Positions 51,401 to 59,585 of a stretch of DNA of 64,000 nucleotides are shown piece by piece; the stretch's first letter is position 1; each line of letters starts with the position of its first letter. Position numbers and translations under genes: made by a program. This DNA is from Pseudomonadota bacterium. Lineage in GTDB: Bacteria; Pseudomonadota; Alphaproteobacteria; RF32; CAG-239. The stretch lies in the NCBI GenBank assembly GCA_018362935.1, contig JAHALQ010000005.1:76268-140267 (forward strand). The letters run 5' to 3'. The notes below the pieces were generated by a model. The model was not told where the DNA came from. It searched no databases and was given only the letters and a program-made list of their open reading frames with translations.

Positions 51401-52608
51401 TCGACCATGCGCTTGGCCGCCTTAATGGTGGTGGCATGGCCGTAGAGCTCCAGTTTGGCATAAACGAAAGGCTTAAACAGCTCAAGAGCCATTTTCTTGG
51501 GCAGGCCGCACTGGTGCAGTTTGAGTTCCGGACCAACCGTAATAACCGAACGGCCGGAATAGTCAACGCGCTTGCCCAGCAGGTTCTGACGGAAACGTCC
51601 CTGCTTGCCTTTGAGCATGTCGGACAGAGATTTCAGCGGGCGCTTGTTGGTGCCGGTAATGGCGCGGGCACGGCGGCCGTTGTCAAACAGGGCATCGACA
51701 GATTCCTGCAGCATTCTCTTTTCATTGCGGATGATAATGTCCGGCGCATGCAGTTCAATCAGTCTCTTCAGACGATTGTTGCGGTTGATGACGCGGCGGT
51801 ACAGGTCATTCAAATCCGACGTTGCAAAGCGGCCGCCGTCCAACGGCACCAACGGGCGCAGCTCAGGCGGAATAACCGGCAGAACATCCAGAATCATCCA
51901 TTCCGGCTTGGTGTTGGATTCGAGGAAAGATTCGATAATCTTCAGTCTCTTAACCAGTTTTTTGCGTTTGGCTTCCGAAGCGTTGTCCTTGAGTTCCTCG
52001 CGGATAGTTTTGCGCTCTTCTTCCAAATCAATCGCCGACAAAATTTCTTTGAGGGCTTCGGCGCCGATACCGGCACGGAAAGCGTCTTCGCCGTATTCGT
52101 CAATGGCTTCCTGATACTGGTCTTCGGTCAGGAGTTCATTAACGGCCAACGGGGTCAGACCCGGCTCGATAACGATGTAGTTCTCAAAGTACAACACGCG
52201 CTCCAGAGCCTTCATCGGAATGTCGGTCAGCATCGAAATGCGGCTCGGCAGTGATTTCAGGAACCAGATATGCGCAACCGGAGCAGCCAAATCAATATGG
52301 CCCATACGCTCGCGGCGGACTTTTGACAAAGTGACTTCAACACCGCACTTTTCGCAGACGACGCCGCGGTATTTCATTCTTTTGTATTTTCCGCACAAGC
52401 ATTCGTAGTCCTTGACGGGACCGAAAATGCGCGCGCAGAACAAACCGTCTCTCTCGGGCTTGAATGTCCGATAGTTAATGGTTTCTGGTTTTTTAACCTC
52501 ACCATAAGACCATGAACGAATCTGCTCAGGAGAAGCGATGGAAATTTTAATCTGGTCAAAAGATTCGCCTGATACCTGCTGACCAAAATATTTCATAATA
52601 TCATTCAT
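48445..52608 (-). CDS. rpoC: DNA-directed RNA polymerase subunit beta'
   Basis: Largest RNA polymerase subunit, holding the catalytic Mg. 1387 residues. N-terminal zinc site CLCGKYKRMKYRGVVCEKCG, catalytic loop NADFDGDQMAVHVPLSIEAQ, bridge-helix and trigger-loop region, second zinc site with C-x6-C-x2-C (TKDGVCAACYGRDLARG), and a Glu/Ala-rich tail. Complete; follows rpoB by 21 bp, with AGGAG before the ATG. It shares the terminator at 48385 with the convergent small gene. Confidence 0.99.
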   Translation of the reverse strand: MNDIMKYFGQQVSGESFDQIKISIASPEQIRSWSYGEVKKPETINYRTFKPERDGLFCARIFGPVKDYECLCGKYKRMKYRGVVCEKCGVEVTLSKVRRERMGHIDLAAPVAHIWFLKSLPSRISMLTDIPMKALERVLYFENYIVIEPGLTPLAVNELLTEDQYQEAIDEYGEDAFRAGIGAEALKEILSAIDLEEERKTIREELKDNASEAKRKKLVKRLKIIESFLESNTKPEWMILDVLPVIPPELRPLVPLDGGRFATSDLNDLYRRVINRNNRLKRLIELHAPDIIIRNEKRMLQESVDALFDNGRRARAITGTNKRPLKSLSDMLKGKQGRFRQNLLGKRVDYSGRSVITVGPELKLHQCGLPKKMALELFKPFVYAKLELYGHATTIKAAKRMVEKERPEVWDILEEVIREHPVLLNRAPTLHRLGIQAFEPVLVEGKAIHLHPLVCTAFNADFDGDQMAVHVPLSIEAQLEARVLMMSTNNILSPASGKPIIVPTQDMVLGIYYLTYDAEGMAGEGMAFADFNEVLLALNEKVVDLHAKIKCRMEYVDDNGETKYGLVETTPGRIIVSDVLPKHKDVPFSLVNRLLRKKEIGEIIDTIYRHCGQKETVMFVDRIMSLGFQNACKAGISFGKDDLIVPDAKKTMIAETEKQVKEFEEQYQNGLITKGEKYNKVVDIWAACTDKIADEMMKNISKTEHGYINSVYMMAHSGARGSAAQMRQLAGMRGLMAKPSGEIIEQPIISNFKEGLTVLEYFNSTHGARKGLADTALKTANSGYLTRRLVDVAQDVVINETNCGTERGIIVRPVVDGGNVIVSIGERILGRTIQEDIVHPETGEILVCKGKLIDENDVEVVEAAGVEQVKIRSVLTCETKDGVCAACYGRDLARGTPVNVGEAVGVIAAQSIGEPGTQLTMRTFHIGGAAQKGAEQASVEVPFAGILKLENNHMVINSEGNGIVLSRNCEIVIVDANDREKSRHHVPYGTKILVAEGAKVKKGQKVAEWDPFTIPVITEKAGKVELVDLINNVSVRETTDETTGIVSKTVIDWRSSSASAGLKPSIILKDAKGKPITYDNGKEIRYYMSADAILSVDNGDEVKVGDVIARIPRESSKTKDITGGLPRVAELFEARRPKDPAIISDIDGMVEFGKDYKAKQRISVVPAKGQPIEYLIPKGRHLAVQDGDMVKKGDMLVEGTPAPHDILRVLGVEKLAEYLVKEVQDVYRLQGVKINDKHIEVIVSQMLRKVEITQPGDTTFLVGEQVDRDVFEAENAKAIANGENPAVADPILLGITKASLQTKSFISAASFQETTRVLTEAAVEGKVDSLKGLKENVIVGRLIPAGTGNVLRALKRVAAQNDKEIQALKEEAAAEIQHQPAEETPAE

Positions 52609-52629
52609 ATTATTTTTAACTCCTATACC

Positions 52630-55600
52630 TTAAACTTCTTCGTTCAACAATTCGACATTCAGGCACAAAGACTTGATTTCTTTGGTCAGAACGTTGAATG
52701 ACTCGGGGATTCCGGCTTCAAAGCTGTCTTCGCCGCGGACGATTGCCTCATAGACTTTCGTACGGCCGTTGACATCGTCGGACTTGACGGTCAGCATTTC
52801 CTGAAGCGTATAAGCCGCACCGTAAGCCTGCAAAGCCCATACTTCCATTTCGCCGAAACGTTGTCCGCCGAACTGAGCCTTACCGCCCAGAGGCTGTTGA
52901 GTGACAAGGCTGTACGGGCCGACTGAGCGGGCATGCATCTTCTCGTCAACAATGTGGTGAAGTTTAATCATATAAATAATGCCGACAGTAACTTTACGGT
53001 CGAATTTCTCGCCGGTACGACCGTCATACAAATCAATCTGACCTGAGGTCGGCAAACCGGCTTTGTCCAGCATTGCATTAATGTCGTCGCCGCTGGCACC
53101 GTCGAATACCGGGGTAGCCATCGGAATACCGTTTTTCAGATTCGGAACCATCAGATCAAGTTCTTCGCTGCTCAGTTTGGCGATTTCGCGGTTATACTGC
53201 TTTTCGCCGTAAACGTCTTTGAGCATGTCGCGCAGTTCTTTCTCTTTTTTCTCGCCGGCTTTCACCTGTTCCCACAGCTCGTTAACCTGCTGGCCGAGTT
53301 TTTTGGCCGCCCAGCCGAGGTGGGTTTCGAGAATTTGTCCGACGTTCATACGGGACGGAACGCCCAGCGGATTGAGCACGATGTCAACCGGGGTGCCGTC
53401 TTCCATATACGGCATATCCTGCAGCGGCAGAACGCGGGAAATCGTACCTTTGTTACCGTGGCGTCCGGCAATCTTATCGCCGGACTGGATTTTACGTTTG
53501 GTTGCGATAAAGACTTTAACCATCTTGAGAACGCCCGGCAGCAAATCGTCTCCGCGCTGAACTTTCTCAACTTTGTCGTCAAAGTGCTTCTGAATCTTTT
53601 CCAGACGATTGTCAAAGGCATTCAGCAATTCTTCGACATTAGCCATGGTCGCTTCGTCTTTAACGACGATTTTGCGCCACTGCGAAGACGGAATGCCGGC
53701 CAGAGCTTCTTCAGTCACTTTGGCATTTTTGGCAATCGAGCCTTTCGGTGCGTCAACCACGGTCTGGCCGAGCAGCATGCCTTTCAGACGGGCTTCGACG
53801 TTGCGGCGGATAATGGCGATTTCGTCATCGCGGTCTTTGGCCAGAGCCGAAATTTCTTCCTGCTCAATCGACAAAGCGCGCTCGTCTTTCTCAACGCCGC
53901 GGCGCGAGAAGACGTGTACGTCAACAACAATGCCTTCAATACCCGGCTGGACGCGCAGAGACGTGTCGCGGACATCAGAGGCTTTTTCGCCAAAAATGGC
54001 GCGCAGCAGCTTTTCTTCCGGTGTAACCGGCGATTCGCCCTTCGGCGTCACCTTGCCGACCAGAATATCGCCGGCCTTGACTTCGGCGCCGATGTAAACG
54101 ATACCGGCTTCGTCAAGATTGCGCAGAGCTTCTTCGCCGACGTTCGGAATATCGCGGGTAATTTCTTCCTGACCCAGCTTGGTATCGCGAGCCATAACCT
54201 CGAATTCTTCAATATGCAGAGAAGTAAAGACATCGTCGCGCGAAATTCTTTCCGAGAGCAGAATAGCGTCTTCGTAGTTCAGACCGTTCCACGGCATAAA
54301 CGCCACCAGTACGTTCTTGCCCAAAGCCAGTTCGCCCATTTCGGTGCATTGACCGTCGGCCATAATGTCGCCGGCTTTGACTTCGTCGCCGACCTTGACC
54401 AGCGGAACCTGATTAATGCAGGTATTCTGGTTGGAGCGGCGGAATTTCTGCAAGCGGTATATTTCAACACCGGCATCGGCGGCATGCTCGTCTTTCGAGC
54501 GGACAACGATACGAGTTGCGTCAACCGCGTCGACAATACCGTCGGCTTTGCAGACGACAGTCGCGCCGGAATCTTTGGCGACAACGCCTTCAACGCCGGT
54601 ACCGACCAACGGAGCTTCCGAACGCAGCAAAGGCACGCCTTGGCGCTGCATGTTCGCACCCATCAGAGCACGGTTCGCGTCGTCGTTTTCCAAGAACGGA
54701 ATCAAAGCGGTCGCAACCGAAACCAGCTGTTTCGGCGATACGTCGATAAAGTCGATTTCACTCGGATGCGCAAACTCAAATTCACCGGCCTTGCGGCAGG
54801 CAATCAGCTCATTTTCGAAATGGCCGTCGTCTTTAACTTTGGCATTGGCCTCGGCAATTTTGAACTTGCCTTCTTCATTGGCCGACAAATAGACGACTTC
54901 ATTGGTAACCACGCCGTTAACAACTTTGCGGTACGGACATTCGATAAAGCCGTATTTGTTAATGCGGGCATAAGTCGACAGCGAGTTAATCAAACCGATG
55001 TTCGGGCCTTCCGGCGTTTCAATCGGGCAGATGCGGCCGTAGTGGGTCGGATGCACGTCGCGGACTTCAAAGCCGGCGCGGTCACGGGACAGACCGCCGG
55101 GTCCCAAAGCCGACAGGCGGCGTTTGTGGGTAATTTCCGACAGCGGGTTGTTCTGATCCATAAATTGTGACAACTGCGAAGAACCGAAGAACTCGCGGAT
55201 AACCGAAGCAATCGGCTTGGCGTTGACCAAATCCTGCGGTTTGACGTTATTCAGGTTTTCAGAGCTCATTCTCTCGCGGATAGCTCTTTCCATACGCAGC
55301 AAACCCATGCGGTACTGGTTTTCCATCAGTTCGCCGACCGAACGGACACGGCGGTTGCCGAGGTGGTCAATATCATCAACCTCGCCTTTGCCGTCGCGCA
55401 GTTCGCACAGTCTTTTGACAATGCGCAAAATATCGTCTTTGCGCAGCGTGCCGAGCGTATCGGGAGCGTCATCAAAGGAAATGTCCAGAGCAGCGTTGAT
55501 TTTAACGCGGCCGACCGAAGACAGGTCATAACGGTCTTTGTCAAAGAACAAACCGTGGAACAAAGCGTCTGCGGTTTCATATGTCGGAGGATCACCCGGG

Positions 55601-56805
55601 CGCATAACGCGGTAAATATCCAGCAAAGCTTCTTCGCGGCAGGAGTTTTTGTCATTGGCCAGCGTGTTGCGGATATACGGGCCGACATTGTTGCCGTCGA
55701 TAAACAGAGTGCTGATTTCCGAAACCTTGTTAGCGGCAAATTTTTCGAGCATCTCCTCGGTAATTTCGTCGCCGGCCTCGGCCAGAACTTCGCCGGTTTT
55801 GGCAACAACCACATTATGGGCAAGGAATTTGCCGAGCATTTGCTGGCCGGTGACTTTGTAGAATTCCAAACCGTCGTCAGCCAGTTTTTTGGCAGAACGC
55901 GGAGAAAGTTTTTTGCCGGCTTCCAACACAACCTCGCCGCTCTTGGCATCAATCAGGTCGAAATCAAATTTGACGCCTTTCATACGCTCCGGAACAAACT
56001 TGACTTTCCAGGCTTTTTTATCGGCGGTATAAGTATCGGCTTCATAGAAGTAGTTGAGGATTTCCTCTTTGTCCATACCCTTGATTTCCGCTGGGTCAAT
56101 GCTCTTGCCTTCTTTGGCCAGTTTGGCAATTTTCTCTTCGGTTTCTTTGGAATACAAAGAATACAGAACCGAAGTCACCGGCAGTTTGCGGCGGCGGTCG
56201 ATACGGGCATAAACCAAATCTTTGGCGTCAAATTCAAAATCCAGCCAGGAACCGCGGTAAGGAATAATGCGGGCGGCAAACAAATACTTGCCGCTGGCCA
56301 TCGTTTTGCCTTTGTCATGATCAAAAAAGACGCCCGGTGAACGGTGCATCTGCGAAACAACGACGCGCTCGGTACCGTTGCAGATAAAGGTGCCTTTATC
56401 CGTCATCAACGGGATATCACCCATATAAACGTCTTGTTCCTTAATGTCGTGAATCGATTTTGCGCCGGTAGTTTCGTCGGTGTCCCAGACGACCAGACGC
56501 AGCGTGGCCTTAACCGGAGCGGCGTATGTCATATCGCGTTTGATACATTCGTCAACGTCATACTTCGGCTCTTCGAGTTCGTAACTGACAAACTCCAGCT
56601 CGCCGTTTCCGGAAAAATCTTTAATCGGGAAAATTGATTTGAAAACCTCTTCCAAACCGAACTCGCATTTTTCTGCGCCTTTGGCCTGGATAAAACTGTC
56701 ATAAGATCCTTTCTGAACTTCGATCAGGCTCGGCATGTCAGCGACAGCGTCGATTCGACCGAAGTTTCTTCTTACACGTCTTTTGCTCGTATAAGATTCC
56801 TTCAT
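52630..56805 (-). CDS. rpoB: DNA-directed RNA polymerase subunit beta
   Basis: About 1391 residues. Rifampicin-pocket segments are clear (SSQLSQFMDQNNPLSEITHK, then RRLSALGPGGLSRDRAGFEV), as are the ribosomal-type VHPTHYGRICPIETPEGPNI and the C-terminal GGKAQFGGQRFGEMEVWALQ, then AYGAAYTLQEML. Frame is open upstream to 56871; AAGGAT lies 9 nt before ATG 56805 (MKESYTS), which I prefer, with ATG 56823 as the alternative. It has its own promoter (57020-57049) and a long leader with two inverted repeats. Co-transcribed with rpoC. Confidence 0.98.
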   Translation of the reverse strand: MKESYTSKRRVRRNFGRIDAVADMPSLIEVQKGSYDSFIQAKGAEKCEFGLEEVFKSIFPIKDFSGNGELEFVSYELEEPKYDVDECIKRDMTYAAPVKATLRLVVWDTDETTGAKSIHDIKEQDVYMGDIPLMTDKGTFICNGTERVVVSQMHRSPGVFFDHDKGKTMASGKYLFAARIIPYRGSWLDFEFDAKDLVYARIDRRRKLPVTSVLYSLYSKETEEKIAKLAKEGKSIDPAEIKGMDKEEILNYFYEADTYTADKKAWKVKFVPERMKGVKFDFDLIDAKSGEVVLEAGKKLSPRSAKKLADDGLEFYKVTGQQMLGKFLAHNVVVAKTGEVLAEAGDEITEEMLEKFAANKVSEISTLFIDGNNVGPYIRNTLANDKNSCREEALLDIYRVMRPGDPPTYETADALFHGLFFDKDRYDLSSVGRVKINAALDISFDDAPDTLGTLRKDDILRIVKRLCELRDGKGEVDDIDHLGNRRVRSVGELMENQYRMGLLRMERAIRERMSSENLNNVKPQDLVNAKPIASVIREFFGSSQLSQFMDQNNPLSEITHKRRLSALGPGGLSRDRAGFEVRDVHPTHYGRICPIETPEGPNIGLINSLSTYARINKYGFIECPYRKVVNGVVTNEVVYLSANEEGKFKIAEANAKVKDDGHFENELIACRKAGEFEFAHPSEIDFIDVSPKQLVSVATALIPFLENDDANRALMGANMQRQGVPLLRSEAPLVGTGVEGVVAKDSGATVVCKADGIVDAVDATRIVVRSKDEHAADAGVEIYRLQKFRRSNQNTCINQVPLVKVGDEVKAGDIMADGQCTEMGELALGKNVLVAFMPWNGLNYEDAILLSERISRDDVFTSLHIEEFEVMARDTKLGQEEITRDIPNVGEEALRNLDEAGIVYIGAEVKAGDILVGKVTPKGESPVTPEEKLLRAIFGEKASDVRDTSLRVQPGIEGIVVDVHVFSRRGVEKDERALSIEQEEISALAKDRDDEIAIIRRNVEARLKGMLLGQTVVDAPKGSIAKNAKVTEEALAGIPSSQWRKIVVKDEATMANVEELLNAFDNRLEKIQKHFDDKVEKVQRGDDLLPGVLKMVKVFIATKRKIQSGDKIAGRHGNKGTISRVLPLQDMPYMEDGTPVDIVLNPLGVPSRMNVGQILETHLGWAAKKLGQQVNELWEQVKAGEKKEKELRDMLKDVYGEKQYNREIAKLSSEELDLMVPNLKNGIPMATPVFDGASGDDINAMLDKAGLPTSGQIDLYDGRTGEKFDRKVTVGIIYMIKLHHIVDEKMHARSVGPYSLVTQQPLGGKAQFGGQRFGEMEVWALQAYGAAYTLQEMLTVKSDDVNGRTKVYEAIVRGEDSFEAGIPESFNVLTKEIKSLCLNVELLNEEV

Positions 56806-57019
56806 TGTGTTCTTATCCTTCATGGTTAAATTCTGCGACCATCCTATCGGAAAAACTCCAAAACCCGTCAACAGAAGGTTATATAATCGATTTTAAAAAA
56901 CGGAAAATTCATCAAACCATAGGGAACCAAGGCATTTAAGACATCCGGCCTGCCCCTCTTGATGAGAAAAATAAAATAATTGCATGCAATTGTCACGATT
57001 CGTGACCAAATTCAAGCGG
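56806..57019 (-). promoter_or_regulatory. rpoB leader with two adjacent inverted repeats
   Basis: The predicted rpoB 5' leader is about 200 nt. Just inside it lie GTCACG-ATT-CGTGAC (56992-57006) and, directly joined, the perfect palindrome AATTGCATGCAATT (56978-56991), followed on the minus strand by ATTTTATTTTT. Together they could be an attenuator or a binding site for a dimeric regulator. The remaining leader shows no further pattern I can support. Confidence 0.55.
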
Positions 57020-57049
57020 ATAATAGACTCACCTTTTCGATTCTGGCAA
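57020..57049 (-). promoter_or_regulatory. Promoter of rpoBC
   Basis: On the minus strand TTGCCA (57049..57044), 18 bp, TATTAT (57025..57020). It lies downstream of rplL and its palindrome, giving rpoBC independent transcription. Confidence 0.65.
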
Positions 57050-57221
57050 GTAAAAAATCTCGCAGAAACAAACTTTTTTCAGCGAAGATTAATAATGCCG
57101 CAAAACCACCGGGATAACAACCCGGCAAATAGCCTATAACCCTAAGAACAGCGGGTATGAATTAAATCAGATAAAAGGAATTTCCGCAGACAAAGAAGCA
57201 CAAGCATCTTCATGGTGCTTT
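57050..57221. other. Intergenic stretch between rpoB promoter and palindrome 4
   Basis: Non-coding. The only structure I see is a small hairpin ACCGGG...CCCGG near 57100-57120. Part of the 544-bp gap between rplL and rpoB. Confidence 0.4.
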
Positions 57222-57347
57222 AAAAGTTCAAGATTTGAGGATTATAGCGTAAAAAACAAAGCGGTCAAAATTCTCGTGTACAACAGGGTACATGAATTTT
57301 GACCGTTCTGCAGTTTTTTGCGCCAGAAGCCCAAAGACTGAACTTTT
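57222..57347 (-). repeat. Stop-codon-flush palindrome 4, after rplL
   Basis: 126 bp: outer arms AAAAGTTCA / TGAACTTTT, middle GCGTAAAAAAC / GTTTTTTGCGC, inner CGGTCAAAATTC / GAATTTTGACCG. The tip is CTCGTGTACAACAGGGTACATGAA. The right end lies 2 bp from the rplL stop. No sequence similarity of the stem to palindromes 1-3, but the same length, placement and tip. Confidence 0.88.
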
Positions 57348-57349
57348 AA

Positions 57350-57721
57350 TTACTTGAGTTCAACCTTAGCACCAGCCTCTTCCAGCTTCTTCTTCATTTC
57401 TTCAGCTTCAGCTTTGGCAACGCCTTCTTTGATGGTCTTCGGAGCACCGTCAACCAGATCTTTGGCTTCTTTCAGACCCAAAGCGGTGATAGCGCGAACT
57501 TCTTTAATGACGTTAATCTTGTTAGCGCCGGCTTCGGCCAGGATAACATCGAATTCATCTTTTTCTTCGGCAGCAGCACCGGCAGCGGCACCACCGGCAG
57601 CAACGGCAACGGCGGCAGCGGCGGAAACGCCCCATTTTTCTTCAAGCATTTTAGACAGGTCAGCAGCTTCCATAACAGTCAAGGCTGACAATTCATCAAC
57701 TAATTTGGCTAAATCGGCCAT
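57350..57721 (-). CDS. rplL: 50S ribosomal protein L7/L12
   Basis: Stalk protein that recruits translational GTPases. 123 residues: N-terminal dimerisation domain (LAKLVDELSALTVMEAADLS), Ala/Gly hinge (AVAVAAGGAAAGAAAEEK) and C-terminal domain (KINVIKEVRAITALGLKEAK, DLVDGAPKTIKEG). Normal length. Second gene of rplJ-rplL, separated by 176 bp that holds palindrome 5, an unusually wide gap for this pair. Confidence 0.98.
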   Translation of the reverse strand: MADLAKLVDELSALTVMEAADLSKMLEEKWGVSAAAAVAVAAGGAAAGAAAEEKDEFDVILAEAGANKINVIKEVRAITALGLKEAKDLVDGAPKTIKEGVAKAEAEEMKKKLEEAGAKVELK

Positions 57722-57787
57722 TTTTTTTCTCCAGTATATTAATTAAACAAATTAAACTAAAAACGTTTTACTCTTTTATTGCATCCA

Positions 57788-57900
57788 ATAATTTTGTGTT
57801 TCAGGCGAGATAATGCGTCGTAAGTTTTGAGCGAAGTGTACAAATAAGAAGTACACGAGCGAAAAACTCACAAGCAGAACCCGCATCAAACCAAAATTTA
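57788..57900 (-). repeat. Stop-codon-flush palindrome 5, between rplJ and rplL
   Basis: About 113 bp: outer ATTTTGTGTTT / AAACCAAAATT, inner GTAAGTTTTGAGCG / CGAAAAACTCAC. The tip is AAGTGTACAAATAAGAAGTACACGAG. The outer arm runs through the rplJ stop codon (57898-57900). It lies inside the operon, so the transcript of rplL must cross it. Confidence 0.85.
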
Positions 57901-58380
57901 TGCGGCTTCTTTCTCGGAATAGGCCTTCGTAACTCTGGCCAATTGAGAACCGGGAGCCTGCAGCAAACCGATGATTTTGGCGCGAAGCTCGTCCATGGAC
58001 GGGATTGTTGCCAGCTTGTTGATTTCGGCTGTGGAAAGAACGCCTGTTCCCATCGCGCCGCCGACAACAATCAGCTTTTCATTGGTTTTGGCAAATTCGA
58101 CACAAGCTTTGCATGCGGATACCGGGTCATTGGCGAACGCAATAGCGGTCGGGCCTTTGAACAGGTCGGCAATGTTTTCAAACTTGGTGCCTTTAAGAGC
58201 AAGACGAGTAATCCGGTTTTTAGTAACTCTAAAGCCAGCGCCGGCTTTTCTGATATTGTTGCGCAGTTCAGAAACTTCCTCAACCGTAAGGCCTTTGTAG
58301 TGTGAAACAACTACGATTTCTGCACCGGAAAACAATTCGTTAAGTTCGCTGAGCAATTGTGCTTTTTCTTCGCGGTTCAC
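57898..58380 (-). CDS. rplJ: 50S ribosomal protein L10 (GTG start)
   Basis: Stalk base protein that binds L7/L12 dimers and autoregulates the operon through its leader. About 160 residues starting (M)NREEKAQLLSELNELFSGAE, then VVVSHYKGLTVEEVSELRNN, VTKNRITRLALKGT and KGPTAIAFAND, typical L10. An ATG-initiated frame extends to 58413, but GTG 58380 has GGAG 8 nt upstream and gives the expected N-terminus. Expressed from the promoter at 58628-58656. Confidence 0.96.
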   Translation of the reverse strand: MNREEKAQLLSELNELFSGAEIVVVSHYKGLTVEEVSELRNNIRKAGAGFRVTKNRITRLALKGTKFENIADLFKGPTAIAFANDPVSACKACVEFAKTNEKLIVVGGAMGTGVLSTAEINKLATIPSMDELRAKIIGLLQAPGSQLARVTKAYSEKEAA

Positions 58381-58627
58381 TTGTTTGTCTCCAAATTCAG
58401 CATAAACCGACACATCGGATTATGCTTTGCTTTAACAAATCCGCCAAGACTGACATTTGTGGAGAAAAGTTTATTTCCTCCCAAACCGCCCTTGACGGGA
58501 CTAAACTCTGCCCAGGAGAAAAAAATGATCATAAAAAATCTCACTTACTCCGTCTATGCGGGATATTAAGGCCAAAGCCACCGGCAGTCTTGGACAGGAT
58601 GAACGGCATACGCCGCTCTTGAGCTGT
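58381..58627 (-). promoter_or_regulatory. rplJL leader (probable L10 autoregulatory region)
   Basis: About 240 nt of untranslated leader between the promoter at 58628-58656 and the rplJ GTG. Long structured leaders that bind L10(L12)4 are usual here. I can see AGAGCGGCGTATGCCGTTC-type pairing near the start and a GGGAGGAAA segment, but did not resolve the L10-binding kink-turn. Confidence 0.5.
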
Positions 58628-58656
58628 GTAATATACGTTTATCATCCTAAAGTCAA
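58628..58656 (-). promoter_or_regulatory. Promoter of rplJL
   Basis: On the minus strand TTGACT (58656..58651), 17 bp, TATTAC (58633..58628). Near-consensus, directly below two terminators that close the rplKA transcript. Confidence 0.75.
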
Positions 58657-58685
58657 GCATTTTTTACACCAAATTGCCATACAGC

Positions 58686-58710
58686 AAAAAGCCCCGCCGG
58701 AGCGCGGCTT
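58686..58710 (-). terminator. Second terminator after rplA
   Basis: On the minus strand AAGCC.CGC...GCG.GGCTTTTT; about 90 bp past the first one. Confidence 0.65.
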
Positions 58711-58768
58711 AATTATCCGGCATTGCTTGCGATAAGATGCGGGCGGCAAAGTCATTTCGGGACGATAC

Positions 58769-58797
58769 AAAAAAGAGCCCCCAAAGGAGCTCTTTTT
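58769..58797 (-). terminator. First terminator after rplA
   Basis: AGAGCTCC-tttg-GGGGCTCT with six T on the minus strand and five T on the plus strand. It follows palindrome 6 and ends the rplK-rplA unit. Confidence 0.88.
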
Positions 58798-58807
58798 ATA
58801 CTGAAGT

Positions 58808-58905
58808 ATTGGAAGATTGCTGTGCTGCGCCGTGAACTTGAAGCGATGTGTACAACAGAGGTACATAAGCGACAAGTTCACAAGCATGACAGCAATATTA
58901 CAATG
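58808..58905 (-). repeat. Stop-codon-flush palindrome 6, after rplA
   Basis: About 98 bp: outer ATTGCTGT / ACAGCAAT, inner GTGAACTTGAAGCGA / TCGC...CAAGTTCAC type pairing. The tip is GATGTGTACAACAGAGGTACATAAG. The outer arm covers the rplA stop codon (58898-58900). It lies between rplA and a true terminator, so termination is not its obvious job. Confidence 0.85.
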
Positions 58906-59581
58906 CGGTATTGTCAACGCGAACGCCGACACCCATCGTGCTGCTCATCGATACTTTCTTCATATAAGTACCTTTGGCACCGGCCGGTTTGGCCTTGATG
59001 ATGGCATCAATGAAAGCTTTGGCATTTTCATAGAGCTGCTCTTCCGAGAAGCTGGCCTTGCCGATACCGGCATGAACAATACCGTTCTTTTCAACGCGGT
59101 ACTGAACTTCACCGGCCTTAGCCTTCTTAACGGCGCCTTCAACGTCGGTGGTAACCGTGCCCAGTTTCGGGTTCGGCATCAGGCCTTTGGGACCCAGAAC
59201 GCGGGCAACCTTACCGGCCATACCCATCATATCCGGGGTGGCAATCATTCTGTCGAAGTCGATTTTGCCGGCAAGAATGGAATCAATCAGATTCTCAGCA
59301 CCGACAATATCAGCACCGGCGGCTTTGGCCTGATCGGCTTTTTCGCCCTGAGCCAAAACGGCAACGCGAATGGTCTTGCCGGTGCCGTGAGGCAGAGCGC
59401 AGACGCCGCGAACCATCTGGTCGGCATATTTCGGATCAACACCGAGGTTAATGGCAATATCAACGGTTTCATCAAATTTTGCAGTAGCATTTTCTTTGAC
59501 AACTTTAACAGCTTCTTTCAGCTCGTAAGCTTTATTGACGTCAACTGTTTTGTATGCGTTTACGATTCTTTTTCCAGACAT
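58898..59581 (-). CDS. rplA: 50S ribosomal protein L1
   Basis: L1 stalk protein of the E-site and translational repressor of its own operon. About 227 residues: MSGKRIVNAYKTVDVNKAYE, FDETVDIAINLGVDPKYADQ, then RGVCALPHGTGKTIRVAVLA and LGPKGLMPNPKLGTVT. GGAG before ATG 59581 fixes the start over an upstream ATG. 4 bp after rplK. Confidence 0.98.
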   Translation of the reverse strand: MSGKRIVNAYKTVDVNKAYELKEAVKVVKENATAKFDETVDIAINLGVDPKYADQMVRGVCALPHGTGKTIRVAVLAQGEKADQAKAAGADIVGAENLIDSILAGKIDFDRMIATPDMMGMAGKVARVLGPKGLMPNPKLGTVTTDVEGAVKKAKAGEVQYRVEKNGIVHAGIGKASFSEEQLYENAKAFIDAIIKAKPAGAKGTYMKKVSMSSTMGVGVRVDNTAL

Positions 59582-59585
59582 AATA

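Noticed and set aside
58642..58932. Small frames in the rplJ-rplA gap on both strands
   Set aside because: They run through two terminators, a promoter and palindrome 6; no coding signal.
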